The translations under genes and the position numbers were made by a program. From NCBI RefSeq assembly GCF_002887815.1, contig NZ_PDHO01000032.1, forward strand, positions 1 to 60,185: a stretch of 60,185 nucleotides of DNA, written 5' to 3'. This stretch comes from Mycobacterium sp. ENV421 (lineage in GTDB: Bacteria; Actinomycetota; Actinomycetes; Mycobacteriales; Mycobacteriaceae). Below, one piece after another: positions 17,261 through 25,859 of the stretch. The notes below the pieces were generated by a model. That model was not told where the DNA came from and ran no database searches. It saw only the letters and a list, made by a program, of their open reading frames with translations. Numbering within the stretch: the first letter of the stretch is position 1; every line of letters begins with the position of its first letter.

Positions 17261-18409
17261 CTACAAACCCAGCGACTTGGCGATGATCACTTTCATCACC
17301 TCGCTGGTCCCGGCGTAGATCCGGGCCACTCGCGCATCGGTATAGAGGCGCGCGATCGGATACTCCATCATGTAGCCGTACCCGCCGAACAGCTGCAGGC
17401 AGCGGTCGACCACCCGCTGCTGCATCTCGGTGCAGAACAGCTTCACCCGGGCGGCGTCGGCGCCGCTGAGCTCACCCTCGACGTGCAGGCTCACCGCCCG
17501 GTCGAGCATGGCCTGGGCGGCCTCCACCTCCGTCGAGCAGGCAGCCAGTTCGAACTTGGTGTTCTGAAACGACGCGACAGGCGTGCCGAAGGCCTTGCGG
17601 CTCTGGGTGTAGTCGATCGCTGCCGCGATCGCCGAGCGGGCTTGAGCAACAGAACCCACCGCGACGGTGAGCCGCTCCTGCGCGAGGTTGTGCCCGAGGT
17701 AGCTGAAGGCCTGGCCTTCCTCCCCCAGCACGTTGGCCGCCGGCACCCGGACGTCGACGAAGGACAGCTCGGCGGTGTCCTGCACCTTGCAGCCCATCTT
17801 CTCGAGCTCGCGCCCACGGGTGAAGCCCGCCATCCCGTCCTCGACGACTAGCAGGGTCAGGCCGGCGCGACGGTTGTCCGGGTCGGTCGAGGTGCGGGCC
17901 ACCACGACCACCAGATCGGCCTGCATGCCACCGGTGATGAAAGTCTTTGCGCCGTTGACGATGTAGTGGTCGCCATCTCGTACCGCCGTCGTGCGAACCC
18001 CGGCCAGGTCCGACCCGGTGCCCGGTTCCGTCATCGCGACCGCGGTCAGCAGCGTCCCGGCCGCAAGCCCGGGAAACCAGCGCGCCCGCTGTTCGTCGTT
18101 GGCGTAGTGCAGGAAGTACGGCAGGATCACTTCGAGTTGGGTACGCACGGTCGACAAGGTGACCAGTGCGCGGGCGGCTTCTTCCTGCAGGACCACGTTG
18201 TAGCGGTAGTCGTCCTGGCCGCCGCCGCCGTACTCCTCGGGCAGCGTGACGCCCATGATCCCGGTCTCCCCGAGCTTCGCGAACGTCTGGCGTGGCATCC
18301 GGCCCGCCTTCTCCCACTGCGGGTAGGCGGGCACGACCTCCTTCTCGATGAAGTCCCGAGCGAGTTCGCGAAACGCCTCGTGATCGGCGGTGAAAAGATC
18401 GCGGCGCAT
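17261..18409 (-). CDS. Acyl-CoA dehydrogenase (single-subunit type)
   Basis: 382 aa, full-length ACAD. Flavin motif AMTEPGTGSDLAGVRTTA, YIVNGAKTFITGG beta-domain signature, C-terminal YAGTSEVMKVIIAKSLGL. This arrangement is that of homomeric medium/long-chain ACADs (FadE type). Last gene of the minus-strand operon 23420-17261 and 8 bp downstream of the thiolase gene. Catalyses an alpha,beta-desaturation step of the beta-oxidation branch. Confidence 0.93.
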   Translation of the reverse strand: MRRDLFTADHEAFRELARDFIEKEVVPAYPQWEKAGRMPRQTFAKLGETGIMGVTLPEEYGGGGQDDYRYNVVLQEEAARALVTLSTVRTQLEVILPYFLHYANDEQRARWFPGLAAGTLLTAVAMTEPGTGSDLAGVRTTAVRDGDHYIVNGAKTFITGGMQADLVVVVARTSTDPDNRRAGLTLLVVEDGMAGFTRGRELEKMGCKVQDTAELSFVDVRVPAANVLGEEGQAFSYLGHNLAQERLTVAVGSVAQARSAIAAAIDYTQSRKAFGTPVASFQNTKFELAACSTEVEAAQAMLDRAVSLHVEGELSGADAARVKLFCTEMQQRVVDRCLQLFGGYGYMMEYPIARLYTDARVARIYAGTSEVMKVIIAKSLGL

Positions 18410-18417
18410 CAGGCCGC

Positions 18418-19563
18418 TCAGCCGATCAGCTCGACGACGGTCGCGTTGGCGGTGCCGCCGCCCTCACACATCGTCTGCAATCCGTAGCGAATTCCGTTGT
18501 CGCGCATGTGGTACAGCATGCGTGTCATCAGCACCGCTCCCGAGCCGCCCAACGGGTGGCCCAGCGCGATCGCGCCGCCGAGGGGGTTGAGCCGCTCGGC
18601 CTTGGCGCCGGTGTCGGCCTGCCACGCCAGCGGCACCGGCGCAAACGCCTCGTTGACCTCGAACACCCCGATGTCGTCGATGGTCAGACCGGTCTTGCCC
18701 AGCACCTTCTCCGTCGCCGGGATCGGACCGGTCAGCATCATCACCGGGTTGGCACCGGCGACCGCCCCCGCGACATAGCGCGCCAGCGGTGTCCAGCCCT
18801 GTGCGGCAGCGTATTCCGCGGTGGTGACCAGCAGCGCGGCGGCGCCGTCGGAGATCTGCGATGAGTTGCCGGCGTGGATGACGCCGTCCTCGGTGAACGC
18901 CGGCTTGAGCCCGGCCAGCTTCTCGACGGTGGTCCCGCGGCGGATGCCTTCGTCGGCGCTGATCACGCCGCCATCGGTCGCCACCGCCACGATCTGGTCA
19001 TCGAACGCCCCGCGATCCTGTGCCGCAGCGGCCAGTTCGTGGCTGCGCGCCGAGAACTCGTCGAGGTCGGTGCGGGACAGTCCCCACTTCTGCGCGATCA
19101 TCTCCGCGGAAAGGCCTTGGTTGAACGAGAAGTCGTCATAACGCTCGAGAACCTTGGGGCCATATGGCATGCCGGTTGCACGCGCCGACCCGAGCGGAAC
19201 GCGGCTCATCACCTCGACACCGCCGGCGACCACCACGTCCTGCTGGCCGGACATCACGGCCTGCGCGGCGAAATCCAGTGCCTGCTGGCTGGATCCGCAG
19301 GCCCGGTTCACGGTCGTGCCGGGAATGGATTCCGGCCAGCCGGCCGCCAGGACCGAGAACCGGCCGATATTGCTCGACTGGTCACCGACCTGGGACACGC
19401 AACCCCACACCACGTCGTCGACGGTCGCCGGGTCCAAGCCGGTGCGCTCGGCGAGCGCGTTCAGCACCACCCCCGACAGGTCGGCGGCATGCATGCCGGA
19501 CAGCCCGCCGTTTCGCTTACCGACGGGGGTGCGGACCGCCTCGACGATCACCGTTTCCCGCAT
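18418..19563 (-). CDS. Acetyl-CoA acetyltransferase / 3-ketoacyl-CoA thiolase
   Basis: 381 aa. All thiolase active-site elements are present: nucleophilic Cys in NRACGSSQQALDFAAQ, His in LGHPLGGSGA, and the second Cys in MCEGGGTANATVV. A thiolytic thiolase, in contrast to the Cys-less thiolase-like protein at 10276. Between the CoA transferase (26 bp) and the ACAD (8 bp) in the same operon. Confidence 0.95.
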   Translation of the reverse strand: MRETVIVEAVRTPVGKRNGGLSGMHAADLSGVVLNALAERTGLDPATVDDVVWGCVSQVGDQSSNIGRFSVLAAGWPESIPGTTVNRACGSSQQALDFAAQAVMSGQQDVVVAGGVEVMSRVPLGSARATGMPYGPKVLERYDDFSFNQGLSAEMIAQKWGLSRTDLDEFSARSHELAAAAQDRGAFDDQIVAVATDGGVISADEGIRRGTTVEKLAGLKPAFTEDGVIHAGNSSQISDGAAALLVTTAEYAAAQGWTPLARYVAGAVAGANPVMMLTGPIPATEKVLGKTGLTIDDIGVFEVNEAFAPVPLAWQADTGAKAERLNPLGGAIALGHPLGGSGAVLMTRMLYHMRDNGIRYGLQTMCEGGGTANATVVELIG

Positions 19564-19589
19564 GGCTTCTCCTTAGCTCTGACGATTGT

Positions 19590-20804
19590 TCATGCGACGG
19601 CACCCTGCTCACGCAGTCTGCCGATGTCGCTGTCCGACAAGCCCAATTCGGCCAGCAGCGCGTCGGTGTGCTCACCGAGGCCGGGTACCGGACCCATCGG
19701 CTGCTCGTAGTCTTCGATGATCGGCGGCGGCAGGATTGCCTGGATCGGACCAGCGGTCGTTTGCACTGTTCGCCAGCGGTCACGATCGGACAACTGCGGG
19801 TGCGCGAGCACCTCGCTGGGCAGATTGTAGCGGGCGTTGCCGATACCCGCCGCATCAGCCGTCTTCTGAATGTGCGCGAGATCGTGTCGCGCACACCAGG
19901 TTTGAATAGCCGAGTTGAGTTCGTCGCGGTGGGCGCACCGAGCGGAGTTGCTGGCGTACCGCGGGTCGTCGGCCAAGTCGGGCCGGTCGATGATCTCGCG
20001 CGCCAGCCGTTGCCATTCCCGGTCGTTGGTGGTGCCGAGCACCACCGTCTGACTGTCTGCTGTTTCGAAGGAGCCGTACGGCGCGACGGCCGGGGAGTTC
20101 ATTCCCAGCGGCTGCTGGTCGATTCCGGAATGCTGGGCGTAGGTCAGCGGATATCCCATCAGGTCCATCATCGTGTCGAACAGGCTCACAGAAACGGCTG
20201 AGCCTGGACGCGTCCGTTTATCCCGCGAGATCAGCAGCGCCATGATCGACAGCGCCGAGTACAGCCCGGTGGAGATGTCGGCGATCGGCGGTCCGGGCTT
20301 GGCCGGCATCCCGGGATAACCCGTCACCGCACACGATCCCGACTCCGACTGCGCCAGCAGGTCGTAAGCGCGCTTGTTCGACAGCGGGCCGCCGGCCCCG
20401 TACCCGTCGATCTCGACGGCGATCACATCGGGGTGGCGCTCACGCAGCTGGTCGGCTGAGATGCCGAGCCGGGCGGTGGAACCCGGCGCGAGATTGGACA
20501 CCAACGCATCGGCGCGGTCGAGTAACCGGTGCAGGATCTCAAGACCCTCGGCCGACTTCAGGTCCAACGCAATCGATTCCTTGTTGCGATTGGCCCAGAC
20601 GAAGTGAGCCGCAAGGCCACCCGGGCCGTTGACGACATCGTCGTAATGCCTGGCGAAATCCCCGCCGGCCGGGTTCTCCACCTTGATAACCCGGGCACCG
20701 AAGTCAGCCAGGACCCGCGTGCACATCGGTGCCGCCACCGCCTGCTCCAACGCCACGACAGTGATACCGGCCAGCGGAGCTGCCGGTCCTTGCGCAGAAG
20801 TCAT
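19590..20804 (-). CDS. Family III CoA transferase (CaiB/BaiF)
   Basis: 404 aa from ATG 20804; upstream residues in that frame are Arg/Ser-rich and unlikely to be coding. N-terminal GARVIKVENPAGGDFAR and NRNKESIALDL motifs, with the probable catalytic Asp in PPIADISTGLYS. Family III enzymes move CoA between acids through an aspartyl-CoA intermediate. Its position between two ACADs and next to a thiolase implies activation of a pathway carboxylic acid, but donor and acceptor are unknown. Confidence 0.9.
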   Translation of the reverse strand: MTSAQGPAAPLAGITVVALEQAVAAPMCTRVLADFGARVIKVENPAGGDFARHYDDVVNGPGGLAAHFVWANRNKESIALDLKSAEGLEILHRLLDRADALVSNLAPGSTARLGISADQLRERHPDVIAVEIDGYGAGGPLSNKRAYDLLAQSESGSCAVTGYPGMPAKPGPPIADISTGLYSALSIMALLISRDKRTRPGSAVSVSLFDTMMDLMGYPLTYAQHSGIDQQPLGMNSPAVAPYGSFETADSQTVVLGTTNDREWQRLAREIIDRPDLADDPRYASNSARCAHRDELNSAIQTWCARHDLAHIQKTADAAGIGNARYNLPSEVLAHPQLSDRDRWRTVQTTAGPIQAILPPPIIEDYEQPMGPVPGLGEHTDALLAELGLSDSDIGRLREQGAVA

Positions 20805-20838
20805 CAGATCACCATACGGTCGGCCAGATCGCCGGCTA

Positions 20839-22029
20839 CTAGTAGCTCTTGGGCAGGCCGAGCACATTGGCGCCGAGGAAGTTCAGGATCATCTCCTGGC
20901 TGACGGGCGCGATCTTCATCAGGCGCGCTTCCCGGAAGAACCGGGAGATGTGGTACTCCTCGGAATAGCCCATGCCACCGTGGGTCTGCAGCGCTCGGTC
21001 GGCTGCCGCGAAACCCGCATCCGCGCACAGGTACTTGGCCATATTGGCTTCGCGGCCGCACGACTTGCCGTTGTCGTAGAGCCAGGTGGCCTTACGCAGG
21101 ATCAGTTCGGCCGCATCGAGGCGAGCAAGCGAGTCGGCCAACGGGAACTGGATGCCCTGGTTCATCCCGATCGGCCGGTCGAACACCACGCGCTCGTTGG
21201 CGTACTTGACCGCGCGGTCCAGCGCCACCCGGCCGATGCCCAGCGCCTCGGCGGCGATCAGCATCCGCTCCGGGTTCAGCCCGTGCAGGATGTAGGAGAA
21301 ACCCTTGCCCTCCTCGCCGATGCGGTCGGCGACCGGGACCCGCAGATCATCGATGAACACCTCGTTCGAGCTGACGGCGTTGCGGCCCATCTTCTTGATG
21401 GGCCGGATGTCGACGTGATCGCGGTTGATGTCGGTGAGGAACAGCGAGAGTCCTTCGGTCGGCTTGCCGCCCCGCCTTTCCACGTCCTCGCGGCTCTCGG
21501 TGCGGGTCAGCAGCAGGATCTTCTCGGATTCCAGCGCCTTGGAGATCCACACCTTGCGGCCGTTGACGACATAGCTGTCGCCGTCTCGCTTGGCGAACGT
21601 CGTGATGCGCGAAGTATCCAGTCCGGCACCGGGTTCGGTGACGCCGAAGCACACGTGCAGGTCGCCGTTGACGATGCGCGGTAGCGTCGCGGCCTTCATC
21701 TCGTCGGAACCGAACACCACCACCGGCTGCATCCCGAAGATCGACATGTGGATGGAGCTCGCGGCGTTCATGCCGCCGCCGGAGCGGGCGACCTCCTCGG
21801 CCAAGATCGTCGCCTCGGTGATGCCCAGCCCGTGACCGCCGTATTCCTCGGGGATGGTCATCCCGAGCCAGCCGCCACCTGCGATGGCGTCGTAGAACTC
21901 CTGCGGGAACTCGTGCCCCTGGTCTTTCTCCAGCCAGTAGTGGTCGTCGAAGCGTGATGCCAGCTCCCGCACCGACTTACGGATCAGCTCCTGATCTTCG
22001 GTCAGTTCGAAGCTCATACCTGAAGACAC
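20839..22029 (-). CDS. Acyl-CoA dehydrogenase
   Basis: About 396 aa. Start taken as GTG 22029 because AGGAG lies 7 bp upstream; ATG 22017 (MSFELTEDQELI) is an alternative. Flavin motif GVTEPGAGLDTSRITTFA has Leu where most ACADs have Ser (AGSD), and the C-terminal signature reads APVSQEMILNF instead of GTSEI, so it is a divergent member. The helical domain GMGYSEEYHISRFFR is intact. Second gene of the 23420-17261 operon, 95 bp after the amidohydrolase. Confidence 0.88.
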   Translation of the reverse strand: MSSGMSFELTEDQELIRKSVRELASRFDDHYWLEKDQGHEFPQEFYDAIAGGGWLGMTIPEEYGGHGLGITEATILAEEVARSGGGMNAASSIHMSIFGMQPVVVFGSDEMKAATLPRIVNGDLHVCFGVTEPGAGLDTSRITTFAKRDGDSYVVNGRKVWISKALESEKILLLTRTESREDVERRGGKPTEGLSLFLTDINRDHVDIRPIKKMGRNAVSSNEVFIDDLRVPVADRIGEEGKGFSYILHGLNPERMLIAAEALGIGRVALDRAVKYANERVVFDRPIGMNQGIQFPLADSLARLDAAELILRKATWLYDNGKSCGREANMAKYLCADAGFAAADRALQTHGGMGYSEEYHISRFFREARLMKIAPVSQEMILNFLGANVLGLPKSY

Positions 22030-22124
22030 ACCCACACTCCTCTACTCAACGGTCCGCACGCAGGACGGCGCGCCGGCGCGATCTTCTTCTCTACGCACCG
22101 GCGCCCTGTCCCCCGCGGACGATG

Positions 22125-23420
22125 TCAGTCCGTATTGCCGGACAGCTCTTTGGCGTTCGCCGCGAAGTCGGCGAAGTTGGCGCCGGTCTTCTCCTTCTTC
22201 GACAAGGCCTGGATGGAGACGTCGTGGCCTTCGGCGGCCTTGCGCAGCGCGCCGATCGTGGCCTGCTCCTTGGAGATATGCGTGAACGGGTCCCAGTGGT
22301 ACCAGCGCATGGCGTTCTGGTAGGTCATCTTGTTGATCTCGTCGTCGGGCACGTGGTGTTCGCGCAGGACCTCGTCGAGTTGTTCGGGGGCGCCGGGCCA
22401 CATCGAGTCCGAATGCGGGTAGTCGGCTTCCCAGCAGATGTTGTCGATGCCGACGTCGTTGCGCAGTTGTACCCCGACGTGGTCGGAGATGAAGCAGGTC
22501 AAGAAGTGGTCGCGGAACACCTCCGAGGGCTTCTTGCCCTTGAAGTCCTGCCCGGTCCAGGTCGAGTGCATCTCATAGGTGCGATCGGCGCGTTCCAGGA
22601 AGTAGGGAATCCACCCGGTGCCGCCCTCACTCAGGGCGATCTTGAGGTCCGGATATTCCTTGACCGGCCGTGACCACAACAGGTCCGCGGCGGCCTGGAC
22701 GATGTTCATCGGCTGCAGGGTGATCATCACGTCCATCGGCGCGTCGGGGGCGGTGATCGCGAGCCGGCCCGAGGAGCCGATGTGCACGTTGAGCACGGTG
22801 TCGGTGTCGACCAGGGCGTCCCACATCGGCTTCCAGTGCTCGAAGTCGTGGAAACTGGGATAGCCCATCGCAGCGGGGTTTTCGGTGAACGTCAGCGAGT
22901 GCACTCCGCGCGCGGCATTGCGGCGGATCTCGGCCGCACAGGCGACCGGGTCCCAGATCACCGGCAACGTCATCGGGATGAACCGTGCCGGATAGGCACC
23001 GCACCACTCCTCGACATGCCAATCGTTGTAGGCCTGCACCAGCGCCAGCGAGAACTCGGCATCCTCGGTGGCGAACAACCGGCCCGCGAAACCGGGGAAC
23101 GACGGGAAACACATCGAGCCCAGGATGCCGCCGGCGTTCATGTCCTTGACCCGCTCGTCGACGTTGTAGCAGCCGGGCCGGATCTCATCGAGCCCTTGCG
23201 GCTCCAGGCCGTATTCCTCCTTGGGCCGCCCCGCCACCGCATTGAGCGCGACGTTGGGAATCGTGATGTCGCGGAACCGCCACATGTCGGAGCCGTCGGG
23301 ATTGTGCACCAACCGGGGAGCGTCGTCGGCGTATTTCTTCGGCAGATGATTGGCGAACATGTCGGGCGGTTCCACGATGTGGTCGTCGACGCTGATCAGG
23401 ATCATGTCCTCTTTGCGCAT
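22125..23420 (-). CDS. Amidohydrolase-2 family enzyme, third copy
   Basis: 431 aa from ATG 23420 behind GGAAGGA. N-terminal SVDDHIVEPPDMF keeps one metal-ligand-type His; the C-terminal half has ICWEADYPHSDSMWP, the conserved DYPHS metal/acid site of this subfamily. Longer than the copies at 4574 and 5693. First gene of the minus-strand operon. Its promoter carries an operator pair and is divergent from the CMD/Rieske operon. Such amidohydrolases often act as decarboxylases or hydrolases after ring oxidation; the substrate is unknown. Confidence 0.88.
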   Translation of the reverse strand: MRKEDMILISVDDHIVEPPDMFANHLPKKYADDAPRLVHNPDGSDMWRFRDITIPNVALNAVAGRPKEEYGLEPQGLDEIRPGCYNVDERVKDMNAGGILGSMCFPSFPGFAGRLFATEDAEFSLALVQAYNDWHVEEWCGAYPARFIPMTLPVIWDPVACAAEIRRNAARGVHSLTFTENPAAMGYPSFHDFEHWKPMWDALVDTDTVLNVHIGSSGRLAITAPDAPMDVMITLQPMNIVQAAADLLWSRPVKEYPDLKIALSEGGTGWIPYFLERADRTYEMHSTWTGQDFKGKKPSEVFRDHFLTCFISDHVGVQLRNDVGIDNICWEADYPHSDSMWPGAPEQLDEVLREHHVPDDEINKMTYQNAMRWYHWDPFTHISKEQATIGALRKAAEGHDVSIQALSKKEKTGANFADFAANAKELSGNTD

Positions 23421-23451
23421 ACCGGTTCCTTCCGTCGCTGACCTCTCCAAT

Positions 23452-23488
23452 GAAAACTAGCTTCTCATTCCGCGAGAATCAACATCCG
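23452..23488. promoter_or_regulatory. Operator pair, 22 bp apart, amidohydrolase promoter (minus)
   Basis: GAAAACTAGCTTCTC (23452-23466) matches 10 of 12 arm positions of GAGAAY-N3-RTTCTC. A second half-site GAGAAT (23474-23479) lies 22 bp on. Situated 32-68 bp upstream of the ATG at 23420. Confidence 0.5.
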
Positions 23489-23621
23489 GTAATCGGCTTA
23501 CCGGTGCGTGCGGCCCGTAGGCTGACCTTCCGACACACCTGGTCGGCCCTGGTTTTTCCGGCCTGTTCAGGCGCGGGGATTGACCTTCCGGCAAGTTCAT
23601 GGAAACCTGTTATTCGGAATT

Positions 23622-23657
23622 GAGAATGTGATTCTCCATCGCGAGAGGGGGTTACCG
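23622..23657. promoter_or_regulatory. Operator pair, 21 bp apart, CMD/Rieske operon promoter
   Basis: GAGAATGTGATTCTC (23622-23636) is a perfect 15-bp palindrome. GAGAGG begins exactly 21 bp later (23643), forming a degenerate second site that overlaps the ribosome-binding region of the gene starting at 23658. Confidence 0.7.
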
Positions 23658-24188
23658 ATGCGCCTGACACCGCTACCTGCGGAGCAGTGGGACGACGAGG
23701 TCCAGCTCGCGCTCAAGGGCATGTTGCCGCGCGACCGGCAGAACCCCGAGGGCGCCGGAACGGCGCTGTCGACCCTCGTTCGTCACCCCGACCTGACCAA
23801 GGCCTACCTCGGCTTCAACGTCTATCTGCTGTTCCGCTCCACGCTGCCGGCCCGGCTGCGGGAGGTCGCGGTGCTGCGGGTGGCGCATCGCCGGGACTGC
23901 ACCTACGAGTGGGAGCACCACGTCGAGATGGCCAAGGCGGAAGGGCTGACCGACGACGACGTCGAGGCCATCCGCACCGGCGGGGCCGACAACGAGCTCG
24001 ACGGGCTTGTCGTACGGGCCACCGACGAGCTCGAGGAGAAATCCAATCTCACCGACGAGACCTGGGCCGCGCTCGGCGAGCATCTCACCGAGCGTCAGCG
24101 CATGGACTTCGTCTTCACCGTCGGCGCCTACGGCATGTTGGCCATGGCGTTCAACACTTTCGGCGTACAGCTCGAGAACGAAAGGTAA
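23658..24188 (+). CDS. Carboxymuconolactone decarboxylase (AhpD-like) family protein
   Basis: 176 aa from ATG 23658 behind GAGAGGGGG. All-helical CMD/AhpD fold with LREVAVLRVAHRRDCTYEWEHH near the centre (written here as its key part CTYEWEHH). One Cys only, so it is not a classic CxxC peroxidase partner; the Glu/His cluster is typical of the CMD group. First gene of the 23658-29459 operon, 4 bp before the Rieske oxygenase. A decarboxylase or isomerase on a ring product is possible. Confidence 0.85.
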   Translation: MRLTPLPAEQWDDEVQLALKGMLPRDRQNPEGAGTALSTLVRHPDLTKAYLGFNVYLLFRSTLPARLREVAVLRVAHRRDCTYEWEHHVEMAKAEGLTDDDVEAIRTGGADNELDGLVVRATDELEEKSNLTDETWAALGEHLTERQRMDFVFTVGAYGMLAMAFNTFGVQLENER

Positions 24189-24192
24189 GTAC

Positions 24193-25536
24193 GTGGCATT
24201 TTTCAAGAAGCCGGATGTCGGCAGCTGGACCGAGAACTGGCCGGAACTCGGCACCGGTCCGGTCAACTACGAGGACTCGATTGATCCCGAGCACTGGAAG
24301 CTGGAGCAGCAGGCCATCTTCCGCAAGACCTGGCTGCAAATGGGCCGCGTGGAGCTGGTCCCCAAGAAGGGCAACTACATCACCCGCGAGCTGCCGTCAG
24401 TCGGGCCGGGTACGTCGATCATCATCGTCAACGACGGTGACGAGGTCCGCGCCTTCTACAACCTGTGCCGCCATCGCGGCAACAAGCTGGTGTGGAATGA
24501 CTATCCCGGCGAAGAGGTTTCGGGCAGCTGCCGCCAATTCGTCTGCAAGTACCACGCCTGGCGGTACTCGCTGAAGGGCGACCTGACCTTCATCCAGCAG
24601 GAGCAGGAGTTCTTCGACGTCGACAAGGCCGACTACCCGCTCAAGCCGGTGCGCTGCGAGGTGTGGGAAGGCTTCATCTTCGTCAACTTCGACGATGACG
24701 CGGTCTCGCTCGAGGAGTACCTCGGCGAGTTCGGTCAAGGCCTGAAGGGCTATCCGTTCCACGAGATGACCGAGCACTACAGCTATCGCGCGACGGTCGG
24801 CTCCAACTGGAAGCTGTTCATCGACGCCTTCGTCGAGTTCTACCACGCGCCGATCCTGCACATGAAGCAGGCGGAGAAGGAGGAAGCCGAGAAGCTCGCC
24901 AAGTTCGGCTTCGAGGCGCTGCACTACGACATCAAGGGCGACCACTCGATGATCTCGTCCTGGGGCGGCATGAGTCCGCCGAAGGACCTGAAGATGGTCA
25001 AGCCCATCGAACGGATCCTGCACAGCGGCCTTTTCGGGCCGTGGGACCGTCCCGACATCAAAGGCATCCTGCCCGATGAGCTGCCACCCGCGATCAATCC
25101 CGGCCGGCACTCGACGTGGGGCCAGGACTCGTTCGAGTTCTTCCCGAACTTCACGTTGCTGTTCTGGGCGCCGGGCTGGTACCTGACCTACAACTACTGG
25201 CCCACCGGGGTGGACTCCCATATCTTCGAGGCCGACCTGTACTTCGTGCCGCCGAAGAACCTGCGCGAACGACTTTCCCAGGAACTGGCCGCGGTGACCT
25301 TCAAGGAGTACGCGTTCCAGGACGCCAACACTCTGGAAGCCACGCAGACCCAGATCGGCACCCGCGCCGTACTGGACTTCCCGCTGTGCGACCAGGAAAT
25401 CCTGTTGCGCCACCTGCACCACACCGCGCACAAGTACGTGGACCGGTACAAACAGTCATTGCCCGCACGCAACGGCAACGGGGCGGCCGCAGCGCAGAGC
25501 CCGAAGGCGGAAGAAAAGGATCCAGCAAATGTCTAA
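24193..25536 (+). CDS. Rieske non-heme iron oxygenase, alpha-subunit type
   Basis: 447 aa from GTG 24193 with AAAGG upstream. Rieske ligands CRHRG (Cys-x-His) and CKYHAW (Cys-x2-His) in the first third. The catalytic domain has FVEFYHAPILHM, the 2-His facial-triad signature of mononuclear iron. Ring-hydroxylating oxygenase or Rieske monooxygenase. No beta subunit or dedicated reductase follows; the small protein at 25529 overlaps the stop and might be an accessory. Electron donors could be the ferredoxins at 36364 or 6843. The aromatic or alicyclic substrate is unknown. Confidence 0.92.
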   Translation: MAFFKKPDVGSWTENWPELGTGPVNYEDSIDPEHWKLEQQAIFRKTWLQMGRVELVPKKGNYITRELPSVGPGTSIIIVNDGDEVRAFYNLCRHRGNKLVWNDYPGEEVSGSCRQFVCKYHAWRYSLKGDLTFIQQEQEFFDVDKADYPLKPVRCEVWEGFIFVNFDDDAVSLEEYLGEFGQGLKGYPFHEMTEHYSYRATVGSNWKLFIDAFVEFYHAPILHMKQAEKEEAEKLAKFGFEALHYDIKGDHSMISSWGGMSPPKDLKMVKPIERILHSGLFGPWDRPDIKGILPDELPPAINPGRHSTWGQDSFEFFPNFTLLFWAPGWYLTYNYWPTGVDSHIFEADLYFVPPKNLRERLSQELAAVTFKEYAFQDANTLEATQTQIGTRAVLDFPLCDQEILLRHLHHTAHKYVDRYKQSLPARNGNGAAAAQSPKAEEKDPANV

Positions 25537-25858
25537 GTTGCCAGCGGAATTCGCCGACCTGGAGCGCTTCAGCGACTGGTGTCTGCCCACCGAGGAGGAG
25601 CGCTACCAGAAGCGGCTGAACTCGACGATGGCCGAGATGCAGGAGCTCTATGACGCCGGATTGGCGCGGCTGGAAGACATCATGGTCTACGTCGACGCCC
25701 GCTTCCCGCTCCAAGGCATGCCGGAAGACGCCAAGGCTCTGGTACATCTAGGACAGTCGATCGTGCAGGTGAGCTTTCCGATCGAGGTGTGGAAGCAGCC
25801 CCGCGTGCTCGACAGTGGGGCCGCGTATATCGAACTGATCAAGGAGCCGGTGGTCTAG
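25529..25858 (+). CDS. Small hypothetical partner of the Rieske oxygenase
   Basis: 109 aa, start ATG 25529 overlapping the oxygenase stop by 8 bp. Acidic, Glu/Trp/Tyr-rich, beginning MSKLPAEFADLERFSDWCLP. No signal or membrane segment and no family I recognise; not a typical dioxygenase beta subunit (too short, not cystatin-like as far as I can judge). Tight coupling suggests a subunit or stabilising protein for the oxygenase or the next amidohydrolase. Confidence 0.75.
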   Translation: MSKLPAEFADLERFSDWCLPTEEERYQKRLNSTMAEMQELYDAGLARLEDIMVYVDARFPLQGMPEDAKALVHLGQSIVQVSFPIEVWKQPRVLDSGAAYIELIKEPVV

Positions 25859-25859
25859 G

